NCBI GenBank assembly: GCA_009917545.1
Contig: QZDW01000017.1
Location: forward strand, 31,549 to 95,548
DNA length: 64,000 nt
Source of the DNA: a bacterium 1XD42-76
Lineage (GTDB): Bacteria > Bacillota > Clostridia > Lachnospirales > Lachnospiraceae
Direction of reading: 5' to 3'
This document shows positions 18,300 to 26,971 of the stretch, piece by piece (position 1 is the stretch's first letter; the number at the start of each line of letters is the position of its first letter). The notes under the pieces are model-generated. The model was not told the DNA's origin and ran no database searches. It saw nothing but the letters and a program-made list of their open reading frames with translations. Position numbers and translations under genes: made by a program.

Positions 18300-18662
18300 C
18301 TAATCTTTTTTCAGCTTGTCCGCCCATTCCGCTTCCTTAAAACCGACAAGAACAAAGGACTCAGATACAAGAATCGGGCGTTTTACCAGCATCCCGTCGG
18401 TCGAGAGCAGATTAAGCTGTTCCTCCTCGCTCATATCCGGAAGCTTATCTTTTAAGGACATGGACTTGTAGAGCAGGCCGCTGGTATTAAAGAAACGCTT
18501 CAGGGGAAGTCCGCTCTTCTTGTACCATAAACGGAGTTCATCAGCAGTTGGATTCTGCTCCTTAATATGGCGGGAGGTGTAGGAATGGTTATGCTCGTCC
18601 AGCCATTTTTTGGCTTTTTTACAGGTCGAGCAGGGTGGGTATTCTAAAAACAGCAGATTCAA
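18300..18662 (-). CDS. ArsC/Spx-family thioredoxin-fold protein
   Basis: About 120 residues. The N-terminus LLFLEYPPCSTCKKAKKWL carries the CxxC of the Spx/ArsC-like family (here CSTC), with KRFFNTSG and LVKRPIL as the other conserved blocks. It could be an Spx-like redox regulator or an arsenate-reductase-like enzyme; the CxxC favours the Spx/MgsR/YffB side. I chose TTG 18662 because GGAGG lies eight bases upstream; the ATG at 18677 would add five residues and has no site. Its own promoter and a palindrome are just upstream. Confidence 0.8.
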   Translation of the reverse strand: MNLLFLEYPPCSTCKKAKKWLDEHNHSYTSRHIKEQNPTADELRLWYKKSGLPLKRFFNTSGLLYKSMSLKDKLPDMSEEEQLNLLSTDGMLVKRPILVSESFVLVGFKEAEWADKLKKD

Positions 18663-18685
18663 AATAAAGACCTCCATTGAAAGCT

Positions 18686-18703
18686 TTTGGCATGAATGCC
18701 AAA
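18686..18703. promoter_or_regulatory. 18-base palindrome over the ArsC-like gene's start of transcription
   Basis: TTTGGCAT and ATGCCAAA with a two-base centre. It lies just downstream of the -10 at 18707-18712 on the minus strand, where a repressor would block initiation. Confidence 0.5.
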
Positions 18704-18706
18704 GAC

Positions 18707-18735
18707 AGTATATCTCATTTTAAGCAGGAATACAA
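18707..18735 (-). promoter_or_regulatory. promoter of the ArsC-like gene
   Basis: Read on the minus strand, TTGTAT (18735-18730), a 17-base spacer and TATACT (18712-18707). It is about 45 bases from the proposed start. Confidence 0.6.
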
Positions 18736-18824
18736 TAGAAAAAACAGCATGGCTCTGCGATTCCCTAAAGGGCCAGAACATCAGGGGAGACGGCGCAGCG
18801 CATGTGCAGAATGAGGTGGGGAGA

Positions 18825-19349
18825 ATGGATATACTGATTTTTTTATCAGAGTTTATGGTTCCGCTGATCGTGTTCTATATCGTGGGGTTCGGACTGTTGT
18901 CCGACCGGCCTGTATTCGATGATTTTTTAAAGGGAGCAAAGGAAGGCATGCGGACCGTTGTCGGGATCCTGCCAACATTAATCGGGTTAATGACCTCAGT
19001 CGGGATTTTGAGGGCCTCTGGTATCCTGGATGCTCTGGCAGAGCTTTTAAAAGTACCGGCAGGTTGGATCCATATTCCGGTTCCGCTGGTGCCGGTAATC
19101 CTGGTACGAATGGTCTCTAGTTCTGCAGCCACAGGCCTTATTTTGGATATTTTTAAGGAATACGGCCCGGATTCTCTGATTGGAAATATCACATCTGTTA
19201 TGATGGGATGTACGGAGACGATTTTCTATACAATGAGCGTATATTTTATGTCAGCCGGTATCCGAAAGACGAGATGGACGCTTCCGGGAGCGCTGCTTGC
19301 AACAGCCGGAGGGATAGCAGCCAGCATTTTCCTCGCAGAAATGATGTAA
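18825..19349 (+). CDS. spmB: spore maturation protein B
   Basis: A 174-residue nucleoside-recognition (Gate) domain membrane protein. VGILPTLIGLMTSVGILRASG, FKEYGPDSLIGN and MMGCTETIFYT are conserved SpmB stretches. SpmB is needed for dehydration of the spore core, in partnership with SpmA. The ATG at 18825 follows GAGGTGGGGAG; the frame continues upstream to 18696, but that part does not look like protein. The usual spmA partner is not next to it. Confidence 0.88.
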   Translation: MDILIFLSEFMVPLIVFYIVGFGLLSDRPVFDDFLKGAKEGMRTVVGILPTLIGLMTSVGILRASGILDALAELLKVPAGWIHIPVPLVPVILVRMVSSSAATGLILDIFKEYGPDSLIGNITSVMMGCTETIFYTMSVYFMSAGIRKTRWTLPGALLATAGGIAASIFLAEMM

Positions 19350-19356
19350 AATTTTG

Positions 19357-19385
19357 TTGTCTGTACGGAAATCTTGAGTTATAAT
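19357..19385 (+). promoter_or_regulatory. promoter of the marR-pfk operon
   Basis: TTGTCT (19357-19362), a 17-base spacer and TATAAT (19380-19385). This predicts a leader of roughly 110 bases before the MarR start. Confidence 0.65.
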
Positions 19386-19506
19386 GTCCCGGTAGATAAT
19401 GTACGGCGCTTTCATGAGATGCGGCGGCAGAGACTAAGAATTGGGAAAACGGTATTCTTACCATTTCGATATGCCCATTGCGGCTCGTGAAGAAAGGGAA
19501 TGTTCA

Positions 19507-19959
19507 GTGGATGATTACGGGATATTAAATGAGATACTGGTCCGTCTGTTCAGGGATATTATGGAGATCGAGCAGAAGGCGATCATCACACCGGAATATC
19601 AGGATATCACGGGCAATGATATGCATGTGATTGAGGCAATCGGGACAGGGGAGCCAAAGAATATGTCTTCGATTGCCAGAGAGCTCTCTGTCACGGTCGG
19701 AACGCTGACGATCGCGATGAATAACCTTGTGAAGAAAGGGTATGTGCTCAGAGAGCGCGGGCAGGAGGACAGACGGGTCGTATATATCTCGCTTTCGGAC
19801 AAGGGCAGAAAGGCATATGAGCACCACGCAGCCTTTCACAGGGAAATGATACAGGCGGTAGTAACCGATTTGAACCAGGAGGAAACGGATGTGTTAATAA
19901 AGGCGCTGACAAAGCTGGACTGCTGGTTCAGGAAAAAAGAGAAAGAAACTATAAAATAA
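19507..19959 (+). CDS. MarR-family winged-helix regulator
   Basis: About 150 residues with a central winged helix (MSSIARELSVTVGTLTIAMN, LVKKGYVLRERGQEDRRVVY). The DRR signature of the wing is intact. The family resembles FabT-like lipid regulators of Firmicutes, but here the neighbour is a phosphofructokinase. I chose GTG 19507 with AAAGGGA upstream; earlier starts at TTG 19441 and ATG 19471 lack a site and would add a tail not expected for the family. It is likely cotranscribed with pfk, 22 bases downstream. Confidence 0.8.
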   Translation: MDDYGILNEILVRLFRDIMEIEQKAIITPEYQDITGNDMHVIEAIGTGEPKNMSSIARELSVTVGTLTIAMNNLVKKGYVLRERGQEDRRVVYISLSDKGRKAYEHHAAFHREMIQAVVTDLNQEETDVLIKALTKLDCWFRKKEKETIK

Positions 19960-19981
19960 TATCTTTTGAGGAGGAGATACT

Positions 19982-21220
19982 ATGAAAGGAAATGTGATTG
20001 TCGGGCAGTCTGGTGGTCCAACTGCGGCGATTAATTCAAGTCTGGCGGGGGTATACCGCACTGCAATCGACCGGGGGGCGAAGAAGGTGTATGGAATGCT
20101 CCACGGAATTCAGGGTCTGATGGATGAAAAATATATTGACCTGTCTGAGCATATCAGAAATGATCTGGATGTAGAACTTTTAAAAAGAACCCCTGCCGCA
20201 TATTTGGGCTCCTGCCGTTATAAGCTTCCGGAGATCCATGAGAATCCGGCAATTTACGAAAAAATATTCGGAATTATTGAAAAGCTGGAGATTGAGTGTT
20301 TTATCTATATTGGCGGTAATGACTCGATGGATACAATTAAAAAGCTGTCTGACTATGCCATTGTCAAGGGACATACGACGAAGTTTATTGGTGTACCCAA
20401 GACGATTGATAATGATCTGGCACTGACCGACCATACCCCGGGCTATGGCAGTGCCGCCAAGTACATCGGGACCTCGACAAAGGAAATCATCCGTGACAGC
20501 AACGCTCTGGAATATTCCAAGGGGCTTGTTACAGTGATTGAGGTCATGGGGCGGAATGCAGGATGGCTGACCGGCGCTTCAGCGCTTGCCAGAGGGGAGG
20601 ACTGCGAGGGCCCGGATCTGATCTACCTGCCGGAGCTTCCGTTTGACGTGGAGATGTTTGTGGAAAAGGTAAGAAATCTTTTGGAAAAGAAGCAGTCGAT
20701 TGTAGTCGCGGTATCAGAAGGAATCCGCCTGGAGGACGGCCGCTATGTCTGCGAGCTGACAGACGGGGTGGACTACGTGGATGCCTTCGGTCACAAGCAG
20801 TTAAGCGGTACGGCCAATTATCTGGCATGCCGGATTGCAAACGAGCTGGGCTGTAAGTCCAGGGGAATCGAGCTTTCCACATTGCAGCGTGCCGCATCCC
20901 ATCTTGTTTCCAGAATTGATATTATCGAGGCCTTCCAGGTCGGCGGTGCTGCGGTCAAGGCTGCAGATGAGGGAGATACCGGGGAGATGGTAATCCTTGA
21001 GAGACTTTCAGACGATCCCTATCAGTGCACGACGAGCCTGAGAAATGTTCATAAGGTATCGAACGTGGAAAAGGTTGTACCCAGAGAATGGATCAATGCG
21101 GACGGGGACTATGTGACAGAGGATTTCCTGAACTATGTCAGGCCGCTGATTCAGGGTGATGTTCCGCCGATCATGGTGGATGGAATTCCAAGACATTTGT
21201 ATCACTGTGACAGGTGGTAA
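19982..21220 (+). CDS. 6-phosphofructokinase, probably pyrophosphate-dependent
   Basis: A 412-residue phosphofructokinase. It keeps the N-terminal GQSGGPTAAINSSLAG and the active-site PKTIDNDL. Two sites separate PPi- from ATP-dependent enzymes. Here the sequence is GGNDS with Asp where ATP enzymes have Gly (about residues 111-115), and Lys precedes TIDND (about 140); both point to PPi as the phosphoryl donor. That makes this a reversible glycolytic step. ATG 19982 follows GGAGGAGA. It shares an operon with the MarR gene. Confidence 0.9.
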   Translation: MKGNVIVGQSGGPTAAINSSLAGVYRTAIDRGAKKVYGMLHGIQGLMDEKYIDLSEHIRNDLDVELLKRTPAAYLGSCRYKLPEIHENPAIYEKIFGIIEKLEIECFIYIGGNDSMDTIKKLSDYAIVKGHTTKFIGVPKTIDNDLALTDHTPGYGSAAKYIGTSTKEIIRDSNALEYSKGLVTVIEVMGRNAGWLTGASALARGEDCEGPDLIYLPELPFDVEMFVEKVRNLLEKKQSIVVAVSEGIRLEDGRYVCELTDGVDYVDAFGHKQLSGTANYLACRIANELGCKSRGIELSTLQRAASHLVSRIDIIEAFQVGGAAVKAADEGDTGEMVILERLSDDPYQCTTSLRNVHKVSNVEKVVPREWINADGDYVTEDFLNYVRPLIQGDVPPIMVDGIPRHLYHCDRW

Positions 21221-21237
21221 AATAAGAAAAACAAAAT

Positions 21238-21272
21238 ACCGCCCGGCAGCCTGAGTGCTGTATCCGGGCGGT
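21238..21272 (-). terminator. terminator of the nitroreductase gene
   Basis: A 9 bp perfect stem, ACCGCCCGG with CCGGGCGGT. Read on the minus strand it is followed by a T-rich tail (ATTTTGTTTTT). Read on the plus strand no T tract follows, so it may end pfk only weakly. Confidence 0.7.
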
Positions 21273-21294
21273 GCTTGAAAGCTACTTTCCGTGC

Positions 21295-21816
21295 TTATTC
21301 GATATATTCGACTGTTCCGATGCGCTTGATAGGACGGGGCGCTGAGTCTGGATCTGGATAGCCAAGAGCTGCCATACCAAATACCACATGATCTGCCGGG
21401 ACATTGAGTTCATCAAGGATGGCGCGGATTCCCGGAGTATCGCAGATATTCTGCATCTGGTTAATCCATACAGAGCCGATACCGTAAGAGTGGGCAGCTA
21501 GGAATACATTTTCCAGGGCGCAGGCATTGTCCTCCTTGCTCCAGATTCCGTCGCGCAGATTGGACGGCATAAAGATAGCTGCCGGACAGTACATGTCGTA
21601 GCCGCCGCGCTGCAGCTCATGGCCGATCGCCTCTGTAAGACGCGTAATCATTTCCTGATTCGTGATAACTGTAAACTTCCATGTCTGCTGTCCCTTTCCA
21701 CTGGGGGCACATAAGGCAGCTTCCACCAGCTTTTCCAGGATATCTCTGGGAATCGGCTCTTTGGTAAAACTGCGGATACTTCTTCTTGTCAGGATATGTT
21801 TCATTACCTCGTTCAT
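21295..21816 (-). CDS. nitroreductase-family flavoprotein
   Basis: A 173-residue FMN-dependent oxidoreductase. The N-terminal RRSIRSFTKEPIPRDILEKL is the FMN-phosphate-binding arm, followed by AALCAPSGKGQQTWKF, and the C-terminal part has FGMAALGYPD. Such enzymes reduce nitro groups or quinones with NAD(P)H; the substrate is not evident. The ATG has GAGGAGGGG upstream on the minus strand, and a good promoter lies 32 bases further. Confidence 0.9.
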   Translation of the reverse strand: MNEVMKHILTRRSIRSFTKEPIPRDILEKLVEAALCAPSGKGQQTWKFTVITNQEMITRLTEAIGHELQRGGYDMYCPAAIFMPSNLRDGIWSKEDNACALENVFLAAHSYGIGSVWINQMQNICDTPGIRAILDELNVPADHVVFGMAALGYPDPDSAPRPIKRIGTVEYIE

Positions 21817-21847
21817 TAAAAGACCCCTCCTCTCATAATATGTCTGA

Positions 21848-21876
21848 ATTGTAGCAGAAAGCAGATGATTTGTCTA
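21848..21876 (-). promoter_or_regulatory. promoter of the nitroreductase gene
   Basis: On the minus strand TAGACA (21876-21871), a 17-base spacer and TACAAT (21853-21848). The -35 touches the edge of an intergenic repeat. Confidence 0.65.
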
Positions 21877-21981
21877 GTAAACCTTCCTGCGCCCGTCGGT
21901 AAGCACGCCTCTATGAATGAAGGTAATGCAGGCGCATTTGGCATCCCTGAACTCAGATCGCCTGCGGCGATGGACTTTCAT
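21876..21981 (+). repeat. ~105 bp intergenic repeat, copy A
   Basis: Begins AGTAAACCTTC and contains ATGAATGAA, GGCGCATTTGGCATCCCTGA and a terminal hairpin (GATCGCC with GGCGAT) before ACTTTCAT. It is directly followed by copy B. The same unit recurs near 31.0, 32.5, 40.6 and 57.1 kb. Confidence 0.85.
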
Positions 21982-22075
21982 AGTAAACCTTCCTGCGCCT
22001 GCCGGTAAGCGCGCCGTTATGAATGAAGATAATGCAGGCGTATTTGGCATCCCTGAATGTATGTCGCGCTAATGC
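21982..22075 (+). repeat. ~105 bp intergenic repeat, copy B (3' part diverged)
   Basis: In tandem with copy A. It carries the same AGTAAACCTTC start and the GCATCCCTGA core, then runs out at the stop of the DUF885 gene (minus strand). Confidence 0.8.
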
Positions 22076-23928
22076 GTATTCTGCTTTTGCAGCCAGTCGG
22101 AAAACCACGGGCGCATAACGCTGAAGGGGACAGGCCCCATATCAAGGAGGAAACGGTGGAATTCCATCGGGCTGAACCGGCCTTTCAGGGTATTTTCGGC
22201 TTGTTCCCGCATCTCCATGAGTTCCACATAGCCGTTGCAGTATTCCAGATAGTTGGTGGGATTGTCAATCATGACCTGCCACAGGCGTGCGGCGCTCTCC
22301 TCATCCACCCGGAAATAGGAAGTAATAAACCTGCCCGCCTCTTCCCGGCTCCAGCCGTCATAGTTGACGCCGATATCAAGGAGGCCGTGTACACACAAAG
22401 AAATGGAGCGCAGTGCTGCACGGTAGATGCCGACTTCTTTTGGCAGTCCGTTGTCTAATGTGCAGGCATAGTTTTCGACGTAGGTAGCCCATCCTTCATT
22501 GGCTCCGGAGCAGCTCAAGAGTGCGGATAACGGCGAGGGGGCGTGGGTGCGCCAGTAGACCGTCTGATAGAGATGCCCCGGAAAGCCTTCATGGGCCAGA
22601 GTGGTATAGAGCCCGTCTGTACTGTCGGAATAGGCATTATTTATGTAGATGACATTATGATTTACATCATCGAGCGGGGCTGTCAGGTAAAAGGCAGGGC
22701 TCAGTGCCGCTTCCAGATACGACGGCACATAGCGGATCTCGTAGCCGCATTCGGCCATTGCCGGGAATTCCTGTTTCATCTGGCGCTTCAAATCTTCCAG
22801 AATTTGCTGAGGATCCGATAAGGTAAAGGAAGCATTCTGTACATCCAGTGCCGGATTTTCTTCAAAAAGCCGGCTGATCGTAGTGAGATCTGTGTCAATC
22901 CGCCTGGCCAGGGCCTGCTTTAGCTCTTCTACCGTGTACGAGGTGCCTGTGCCTGATTTCAGCAGGTATTCATAATACCGTTTTCCATCCTTCAGATTGC
23001 AGAGGCCGCCATCCTGAATCCCCCTTCCTTTCAGGGCGTTCATGCCGGCAATCAGGGTTTCGTAAGCAGGCAGAAAGTGTTCGCGGATAGCGGCTGTATG
23101 GCGTGCATGAAAGTCCGCTTTCTGTTCCTCTGTGAGATCAGGAAGAGTCATAAGGCGGGAGTGGAAGGTTTCCGTCAGGAAATTGTCCTCCGGATTGATC
23201 CGATAGCCTTCACAGGAGGCCAGAATTTCGTCGATGGAGGCGTCTGAAGGCGCCAGACCTGCGTCAGCCTTCTGGTTTTCAAAAGCCAGGATTTGGTTAT
23301 AGTAGACATCAATCTGCGATAAGAGCGCCAGATAGTCCTCTACATCCTGGAGGGAACGGAAGGAGTACTCCGCCAACAGAATAGGGAGCTGAGCCTGGAT
23401 TCCGATTGTGGGAGCCAGAGGCTGCTCATAGAGTTCCATTCCTTCCCGGAGAAGTGTGGTTTCCAGAGTATCCAGGAGTGCGTCGTATGTCTGCTTCTGT
23501 GCAGAGGAAAGCACAGAGCGGTCAAATTGCAGCAGTTGTTCCCGCAGCTGTTTGGCTTCCTGTGTCCCGGCCATCATATCATTCAGGCTGTAGGAGCCAA
23601 GAGCCGTCTCTGATTTGTCGATTCCGTATGCTTCGGGTGAGATCAGAGTGTAGTGGAGATCGAGCGTACTGGCAGCCGAAAGTTCATCACGGAATATCTC
23701 ATCGCAGAAGGCATCAAATTGTGCCTGGCCGGCCTTCCCTGCGTCAGATGATCCGGGACTGCTTTCATTTAAGCCGCTTTTTTGATGGGAGCCATCGGCT
23801 GAATAGAATTCGCCTGTTTCCCCGCCGGACCAGGCGAGGCGGTCCCTGCCGCAGGAGCAGAGAAGGAGTGAGAGGGCAGTGAGCAGGCAGAGAAAAACGG
23901 CAGAGAGCCGCCGGGGTTTTAAATTCAT
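22069..23928 (-). CDS. DUF885-family lipoprotein, probable zinc peptidase
   Basis: About 620 residues. A signal peptide ends in LSLLLCSC, a lipobox-like site, so it is likely surface-tethered. DUF885 proteins are predicted metallopeptidases, and TLAHEGFPGHLYQT carries the HExxPGH motif expected for metal binding and catalysis, with a later Glu in GANEGWATYVE. I chose ATG 23928 because GGAGG is eight bases upstream; the TTG at 23943 is in the same frame. The stop codon lies in the end of intergenic repeat copy B. Substrate unknown. Confidence 0.85.
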   Translation of the reverse strand: MNLKPRRLSAVFLCLLTALSLLLCSCGRDRLAWSGGETGEFYSADGSHQKSGLNESSPGSSDAGKAGQAQFDAFCDEIFRDELSAASTLDLHYTLISPEAYGIDKSETALGSYSLNDMMAGTQEAKQLREQLLQFDRSVLSSAQKQTYDALLDTLETTLLREGMELYEQPLAPTIGIQAQLPILLAEYSFRSLQDVEDYLALLSQIDVYYNQILAFENQKADAGLAPSDASIDEILASCEGYRINPEDNFLTETFHSRLMTLPDLTEEQKADFHARHTAAIREHFLPAYETLIAGMNALKGRGIQDGGLCNLKDGKRYYEYLLKSGTGTSYTVEELKQALARRIDTDLTTISRLFEENPALDVQNASFTLSDPQQILEDLKRQMKQEFPAMAECGYEIRYVPSYLEAALSPAFYLTAPLDDVNHNVIYINNAYSDSTDGLYTTLAHEGFPGHLYQTVYWRTHAPSPLSALLSCSGANEGWATYVENYACTLDNGLPKEVGIYRAALRSISLCVHGLLDIGVNYDGWSREEAGRFITSYFRVDEESAARLWQVMIDNPTNYLEYCNGYVELMEMREQAENTLKGRFSPMEFHRFLLDMGPVPFSVMRPWFSDWLQKQNTH

Positions 23929-24045
23929 ATACCAGACCTCCAATTCAAAAAATTACCCTTGTATCAATATATGGGACCACCCGGCCGGATATCCGTTAAT
24001 TTTTTAAATGCAGGAGAAAAATGACAGTTCCATGAAAGCCGCCGC

Positions 24046-24074
24046 TTGACAAAAAACAGATATCGGGATAGACT
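24046..24074 (+). promoter_or_regulatory. promoter of the metG operon
   Basis: A perfect TTGACA (24046-24051), a 17-base spacer and TAGACT (24069-24074). It leaves a leader of about 150 bases. Confidence 0.7.
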
Positions 24075-24111
24075 AGAACGAGAAAACAGTTTGAGGCGGC
24101 ATACGGGGGAA

Positions 24112-24144
24112 CTCGTCTTTAAGATAAAAAGACGGGCTTTTTTT
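24112..24144 (+). terminator. terminator-like hairpin in the metG leader
   Basis: CTCGTCTTT pairs with AAAGACGGG (one G-T pair) and runs into seven T bases, 85 bases before metG. Because it lies between the promoter and the gene, it suggests attenuation. Two further small hairpins follow, including CCCGGA with TCCGGG around 24177-24207. I found no T-box or SAM riboswitch signature. Confidence 0.55.
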
Positions 24145-24228
24145 GTAACAGGCCCCTCACACTTCTACAAGTGAGCACCCGGAGCGATATCAGAGACAGT
24201 CCGGGACATCCGCTCGGGAGGAGAAAAC

Positions 24229-26211
24229 ATGTGCAAAAAATGTAAGAAGCCGTATTATATTTCTACGGCGATCGCCTATACGTCCGGAAAGCCGCATATC
24301 GGTAATACGTATGAGATCGTACTGGCAGACGCGATTGCGCGTTATAAGCGCGAGCAGGGATACGATGTCTATTTCCAGACAGGGACGGACGAGCATGGGC
24401 AGAAGATCGAACTTAAGGCTCAGGCCGCGGGCGTTACGCCCAAACAGTATGTGGACGAGGTAGCAGGAGAGGTTAAGAGAATATGGGATTTGATGGATAC
24501 CTCGTATGATAAGTTTGTCCGTACAACGGATGAATACCACGAGAAGCAGATTCAGAAAATTTTCAAAAAACTCTGCGACCAGGGGGATATCTACAAAGGT
24601 AATTATGAGGGGCTTTACTGTACGCCATGCGAGTCCTTCTGGACTGCCTCCCAGATAGTGGACGGCAAATGCCCGGACTGTGGAGGGCCCGTGGAGCCCG
24701 CAAAGGAGGAGGCGTACTTCTTCCGTATGAGCAAGTATGCACCAAAGCTGATTGAATATATCAACAGCCATCCGGAGTTTATTCAGCCGGTATCCAGAAA
24801 GAATGAGATGATGAATAATTTCCTGCTTCCCGGTCTGCAGGATTTGTGCGTATCGCGCACCTCATTTACCTGGGGGATTCCGGTAGCAGAGGATCCGAAA
24901 CATGTGACATATGTGTGGCTCGATGCCCTGAGTAATTATATCACGGGAATCGGCTACGACTGTGATGGCGTGAATGCGGAGATGTTTGATAAATACTGGC
25001 CTGCCGACCTGCATCTGATCGGAAAGGATATCATCCGTTTCCACACGATTTACTGGCCGATCTTTTTAATGGCGCTCGGGCTTCCGCTGCCAAAGCAGAT
25101 CTTTGGACATCCGTGGCTGCTGCAGGGCGACGGTAAGATGAGCAAGTCCAAAGGAAATGTACTCTATGCGGATACGCTGGCCGAATTTTTCGGTGTGGAT
25201 GCTGTGCGTTACTTTGTGCTTCATGAGATGCCGTTTGAAAATGACGGCGTGATTTCCTGGGAGCTTATGGTGGAGCGCATGAATTCCGACCTGGCAAATA
25301 TCCTGGGCAATCTGGTTAAGCGTACCGTGTCTATGACGAATCAGTATTTTGGCGGCACGGTCGAGAACAGAAAGGCTTATGAACCAGTTGATGAGGACTT
25401 AAAGCAGACAGTTCTGGAAGCTGTGAAAAAAGCCGATGAGAAGATGGATAAGCTGAGAGTGGCGGACGCGATTACAGAGATTTTCAACATTTTCCGCCGC
25501 AGCAATAAATATATTGATGAGACGACACCCTGGACGTTAGCGAAGGACGAGGAGAAAAAGGACCGTCTGGCAACTGTGCTCTATCATCTGGCAGAGGCGA
25601 TTACGATCGGCGCTTCCATGCTCAGCTCCTTTATGCCTGAGACTTCGGAGAAGATCCTTGCACAGCTTGGCACGCAGAAACGAAGTCTCGCTGAGATGAA
25701 AGAATTCGGCCTCTATCCGGACGGAAACAAGGTAGTCGGGAATCCGGAAATCCTTTTTGCCCGCCTGGATATCAAAAAGGTTCTGGAGCAGGTGGAGGCG
25801 CTCAAAGAGCCGGAAGCCGAAGAGAATATAGAAAACGAAAGCGGGGCGCAGGCAGAGGACGCTGTGATGGATGTGGAGAAAAAACCGGAGATCACATACG
25901 ACGACTTTGACAGGCTTCAGTTCCAGATCGGTGAAATTGTGAAGTGTGAGGCAGTTGCAAAGTCCAAGAAGCTTCTTTGCTCACAGGTAAAGATCGGTTC
26001 GGAGACAAGACAGATTCTGAGCGGGATCAAGGCCTGGTACAAGCCAGAGGAGATGGTGGGAAAGAAGGTCATGGTAGTTACCAATCTGAAACCCGCTAAA
26101 CTGGCAGGGATGGTGTCAGAGGGCATGATCCTGTGTGCGGAGGACGATGAGGGGAATCTGGCCCTGATGACACCGGAGAAAGTGATGAAATCAGGTTCCG
26201 AGGTACGTTAG
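24229..26211 (+). CDS. metG: methionyl-tRNA synthetase with C-terminal tRNA-binding domain
   Basis: A 660-residue class I synthetase. PHIGN (about residues 22-26) is the HIGH motif, KMSKSKGN (about 302) the KMSKS loop, and a zinc-type CTPCESFW with CPDC lies between them. After an acidic linker, residues 558-658 form an EMAP/Trbp111-type tRNA-binding domain (FQIGEIVKCEAVAKSKKLL, VTNLKPAKLAG). It charges initiator and elongator tRNA-Met. ATG 24229 follows GGGAGGAG. It is the first gene of an operon with traX-like, tatD and rsmA. Confidence 0.96.
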   Translation: MCKKCKKPYYISTAIAYTSGKPHIGNTYEIVLADAIARYKREQGYDVYFQTGTDEHGQKIELKAQAAGVTPKQYVDEVAGEVKRIWDLMDTSYDKFVRTTDEYHEKQIQKIFKKLCDQGDIYKGNYEGLYCTPCESFWTASQIVDGKCPDCGGPVEPAKEEAYFFRMSKYAPKLIEYINSHPEFIQPVSRKNEMMNNFLLPGLQDLCVSRTSFTWGIPVAEDPKHVTYVWLDALSNYITGIGYDCDGVNAEMFDKYWPADLHLIGKDIIRFHTIYWPIFLMALGLPLPKQIFGHPWLLQGDGKMSKSKGNVLYADTLAEFFGVDAVRYFVLHEMPFENDGVISWELMVERMNSDLANILGNLVKRTVSMTNQYFGGTVENRKAYEPVDEDLKQTVLEAVKKADEKMDKLRVADAITEIFNIFRRSNKYIDETTPWTLAKDEEKKDRLATVLYHLAEAITIGASMLSSFMPETSEKILAQLGTQKRSLAEMKEFGLYPDGNKVVGNPEILFARLDIKKVLEQVEALKEPEAEENIENESGAQAEDAVMDVEKKPEITYDDFDRLQFQIGEIVKCEAVAKSKKLLCSQVKIGSETRQILSGIKAWYKPEEMVGKKVMVVTNLKPAKLAGMVSEGMILCAEDDEGNLALMTPEKVMKSGSEVR

Positions 26212-26269
26212 ACACGCATGTCAGACCAATACTCATCTGCCAAAGCGGTCAAAGGAGGCTCCGACAGGC

Positions 26270-26971
26270 GTGAAATCAGGATATACGGCATGGGATTTAA
26301 AGAAAATTGCAATCGCTGCGATGATAAGCGACCATGCGGCGGTTTCACTCCTGTATTGGACCGGCCTCTGCAAATCGCTATATGGAAACGGGGTTTACAC
26401 AGCCATGCGCCTGATTGGGCGGATGGCTTTTCCCCTATATGCCTTTTTGATTGTACAGGGATTTTTCTATACGAAAAATGTAAAATATTACCGGATGAGA
26501 CTGCTCCTTCTGGCCCTGGCTTCAGAGATTCCCTATAACCTGGTGGCCGGGCATTCGTTTTTTTATCCGCAGGGACAGAATATATTATTCTTGTTTTTTA
26601 CGGCTGTGCTGTGCATGGGGATTCTGGAACAACAGGATATGCAGCCTTTCGGGAAGCTTGCCGTTCTCCTGTCAGCCTGTGCGGCGGTCTTTATCCTCAG
26701 GCCGGATTACGGTTTGGGAGGGCTGATTTTTATCCTGATTCTCTATTTTTTTCGTGGAGACCCGCTAAAACGGGTATGGGCAGGCTGTATTGTGCTCCTG
26801 CTCATGTATCGGAATGACTCCGGACTCGCTTCCTGTATTGCCTTTTTCTTCATAAACCGTTACAATGGAGAAAAGGGGAAAGACATGGGCTATCTGCCCT
26901 ATGCCGTTTATCCGCTGCATATGCTGCTTTTGGCAGCGTTAGGAGAAGTATTTTATGGATTATATTTTTGA
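26270..26971 (+). CDS. TraX-family membrane protein
   Basis: A 233-residue polytopic protein. The N-terminus LKKIAIAAMISDHAAVSLLY, then RLIGRMAFPLYAFLIVQGFFYT and PYAVYPLHMLLLAAL at the C-terminus, matches the TraX family, named for the F-pilin N-acetylase but common in Firmicutes chromosomes, where its role is unknown. The start is GTG 26270; AAAGGAGG is 11 bases upstream, a little far. It overlaps the start of tatD by 17 bases. Confidence 0.82.
   Translation: MKSGYTAWDLKKIAIAAMISDHAAVSLLYWTGLCKSLYGNGVYTAMRLIGRMAFPLYAFLIVQGFFYTKNVKYYRMRLLLLALASEIPYNLVAGHSFFYPQGQNILFLFFTAVLCMGILEQQDMQPFGKLAVLLSACAAVFILRPDYGLGGLIFILILYFFRGDPLKRVWAGCIVLLLMYRNDSGLASCIAFFFINRYNGEKGKDMGYLPYAVYPLHMLLLAALGEVFYGLYF

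Noticed and set aside
24076..24228. T-box or SAM riboswitch upstream of metG
   Set aside because: No T-box motif and no SAM-I core; only the terminator-like hairpin is supported.
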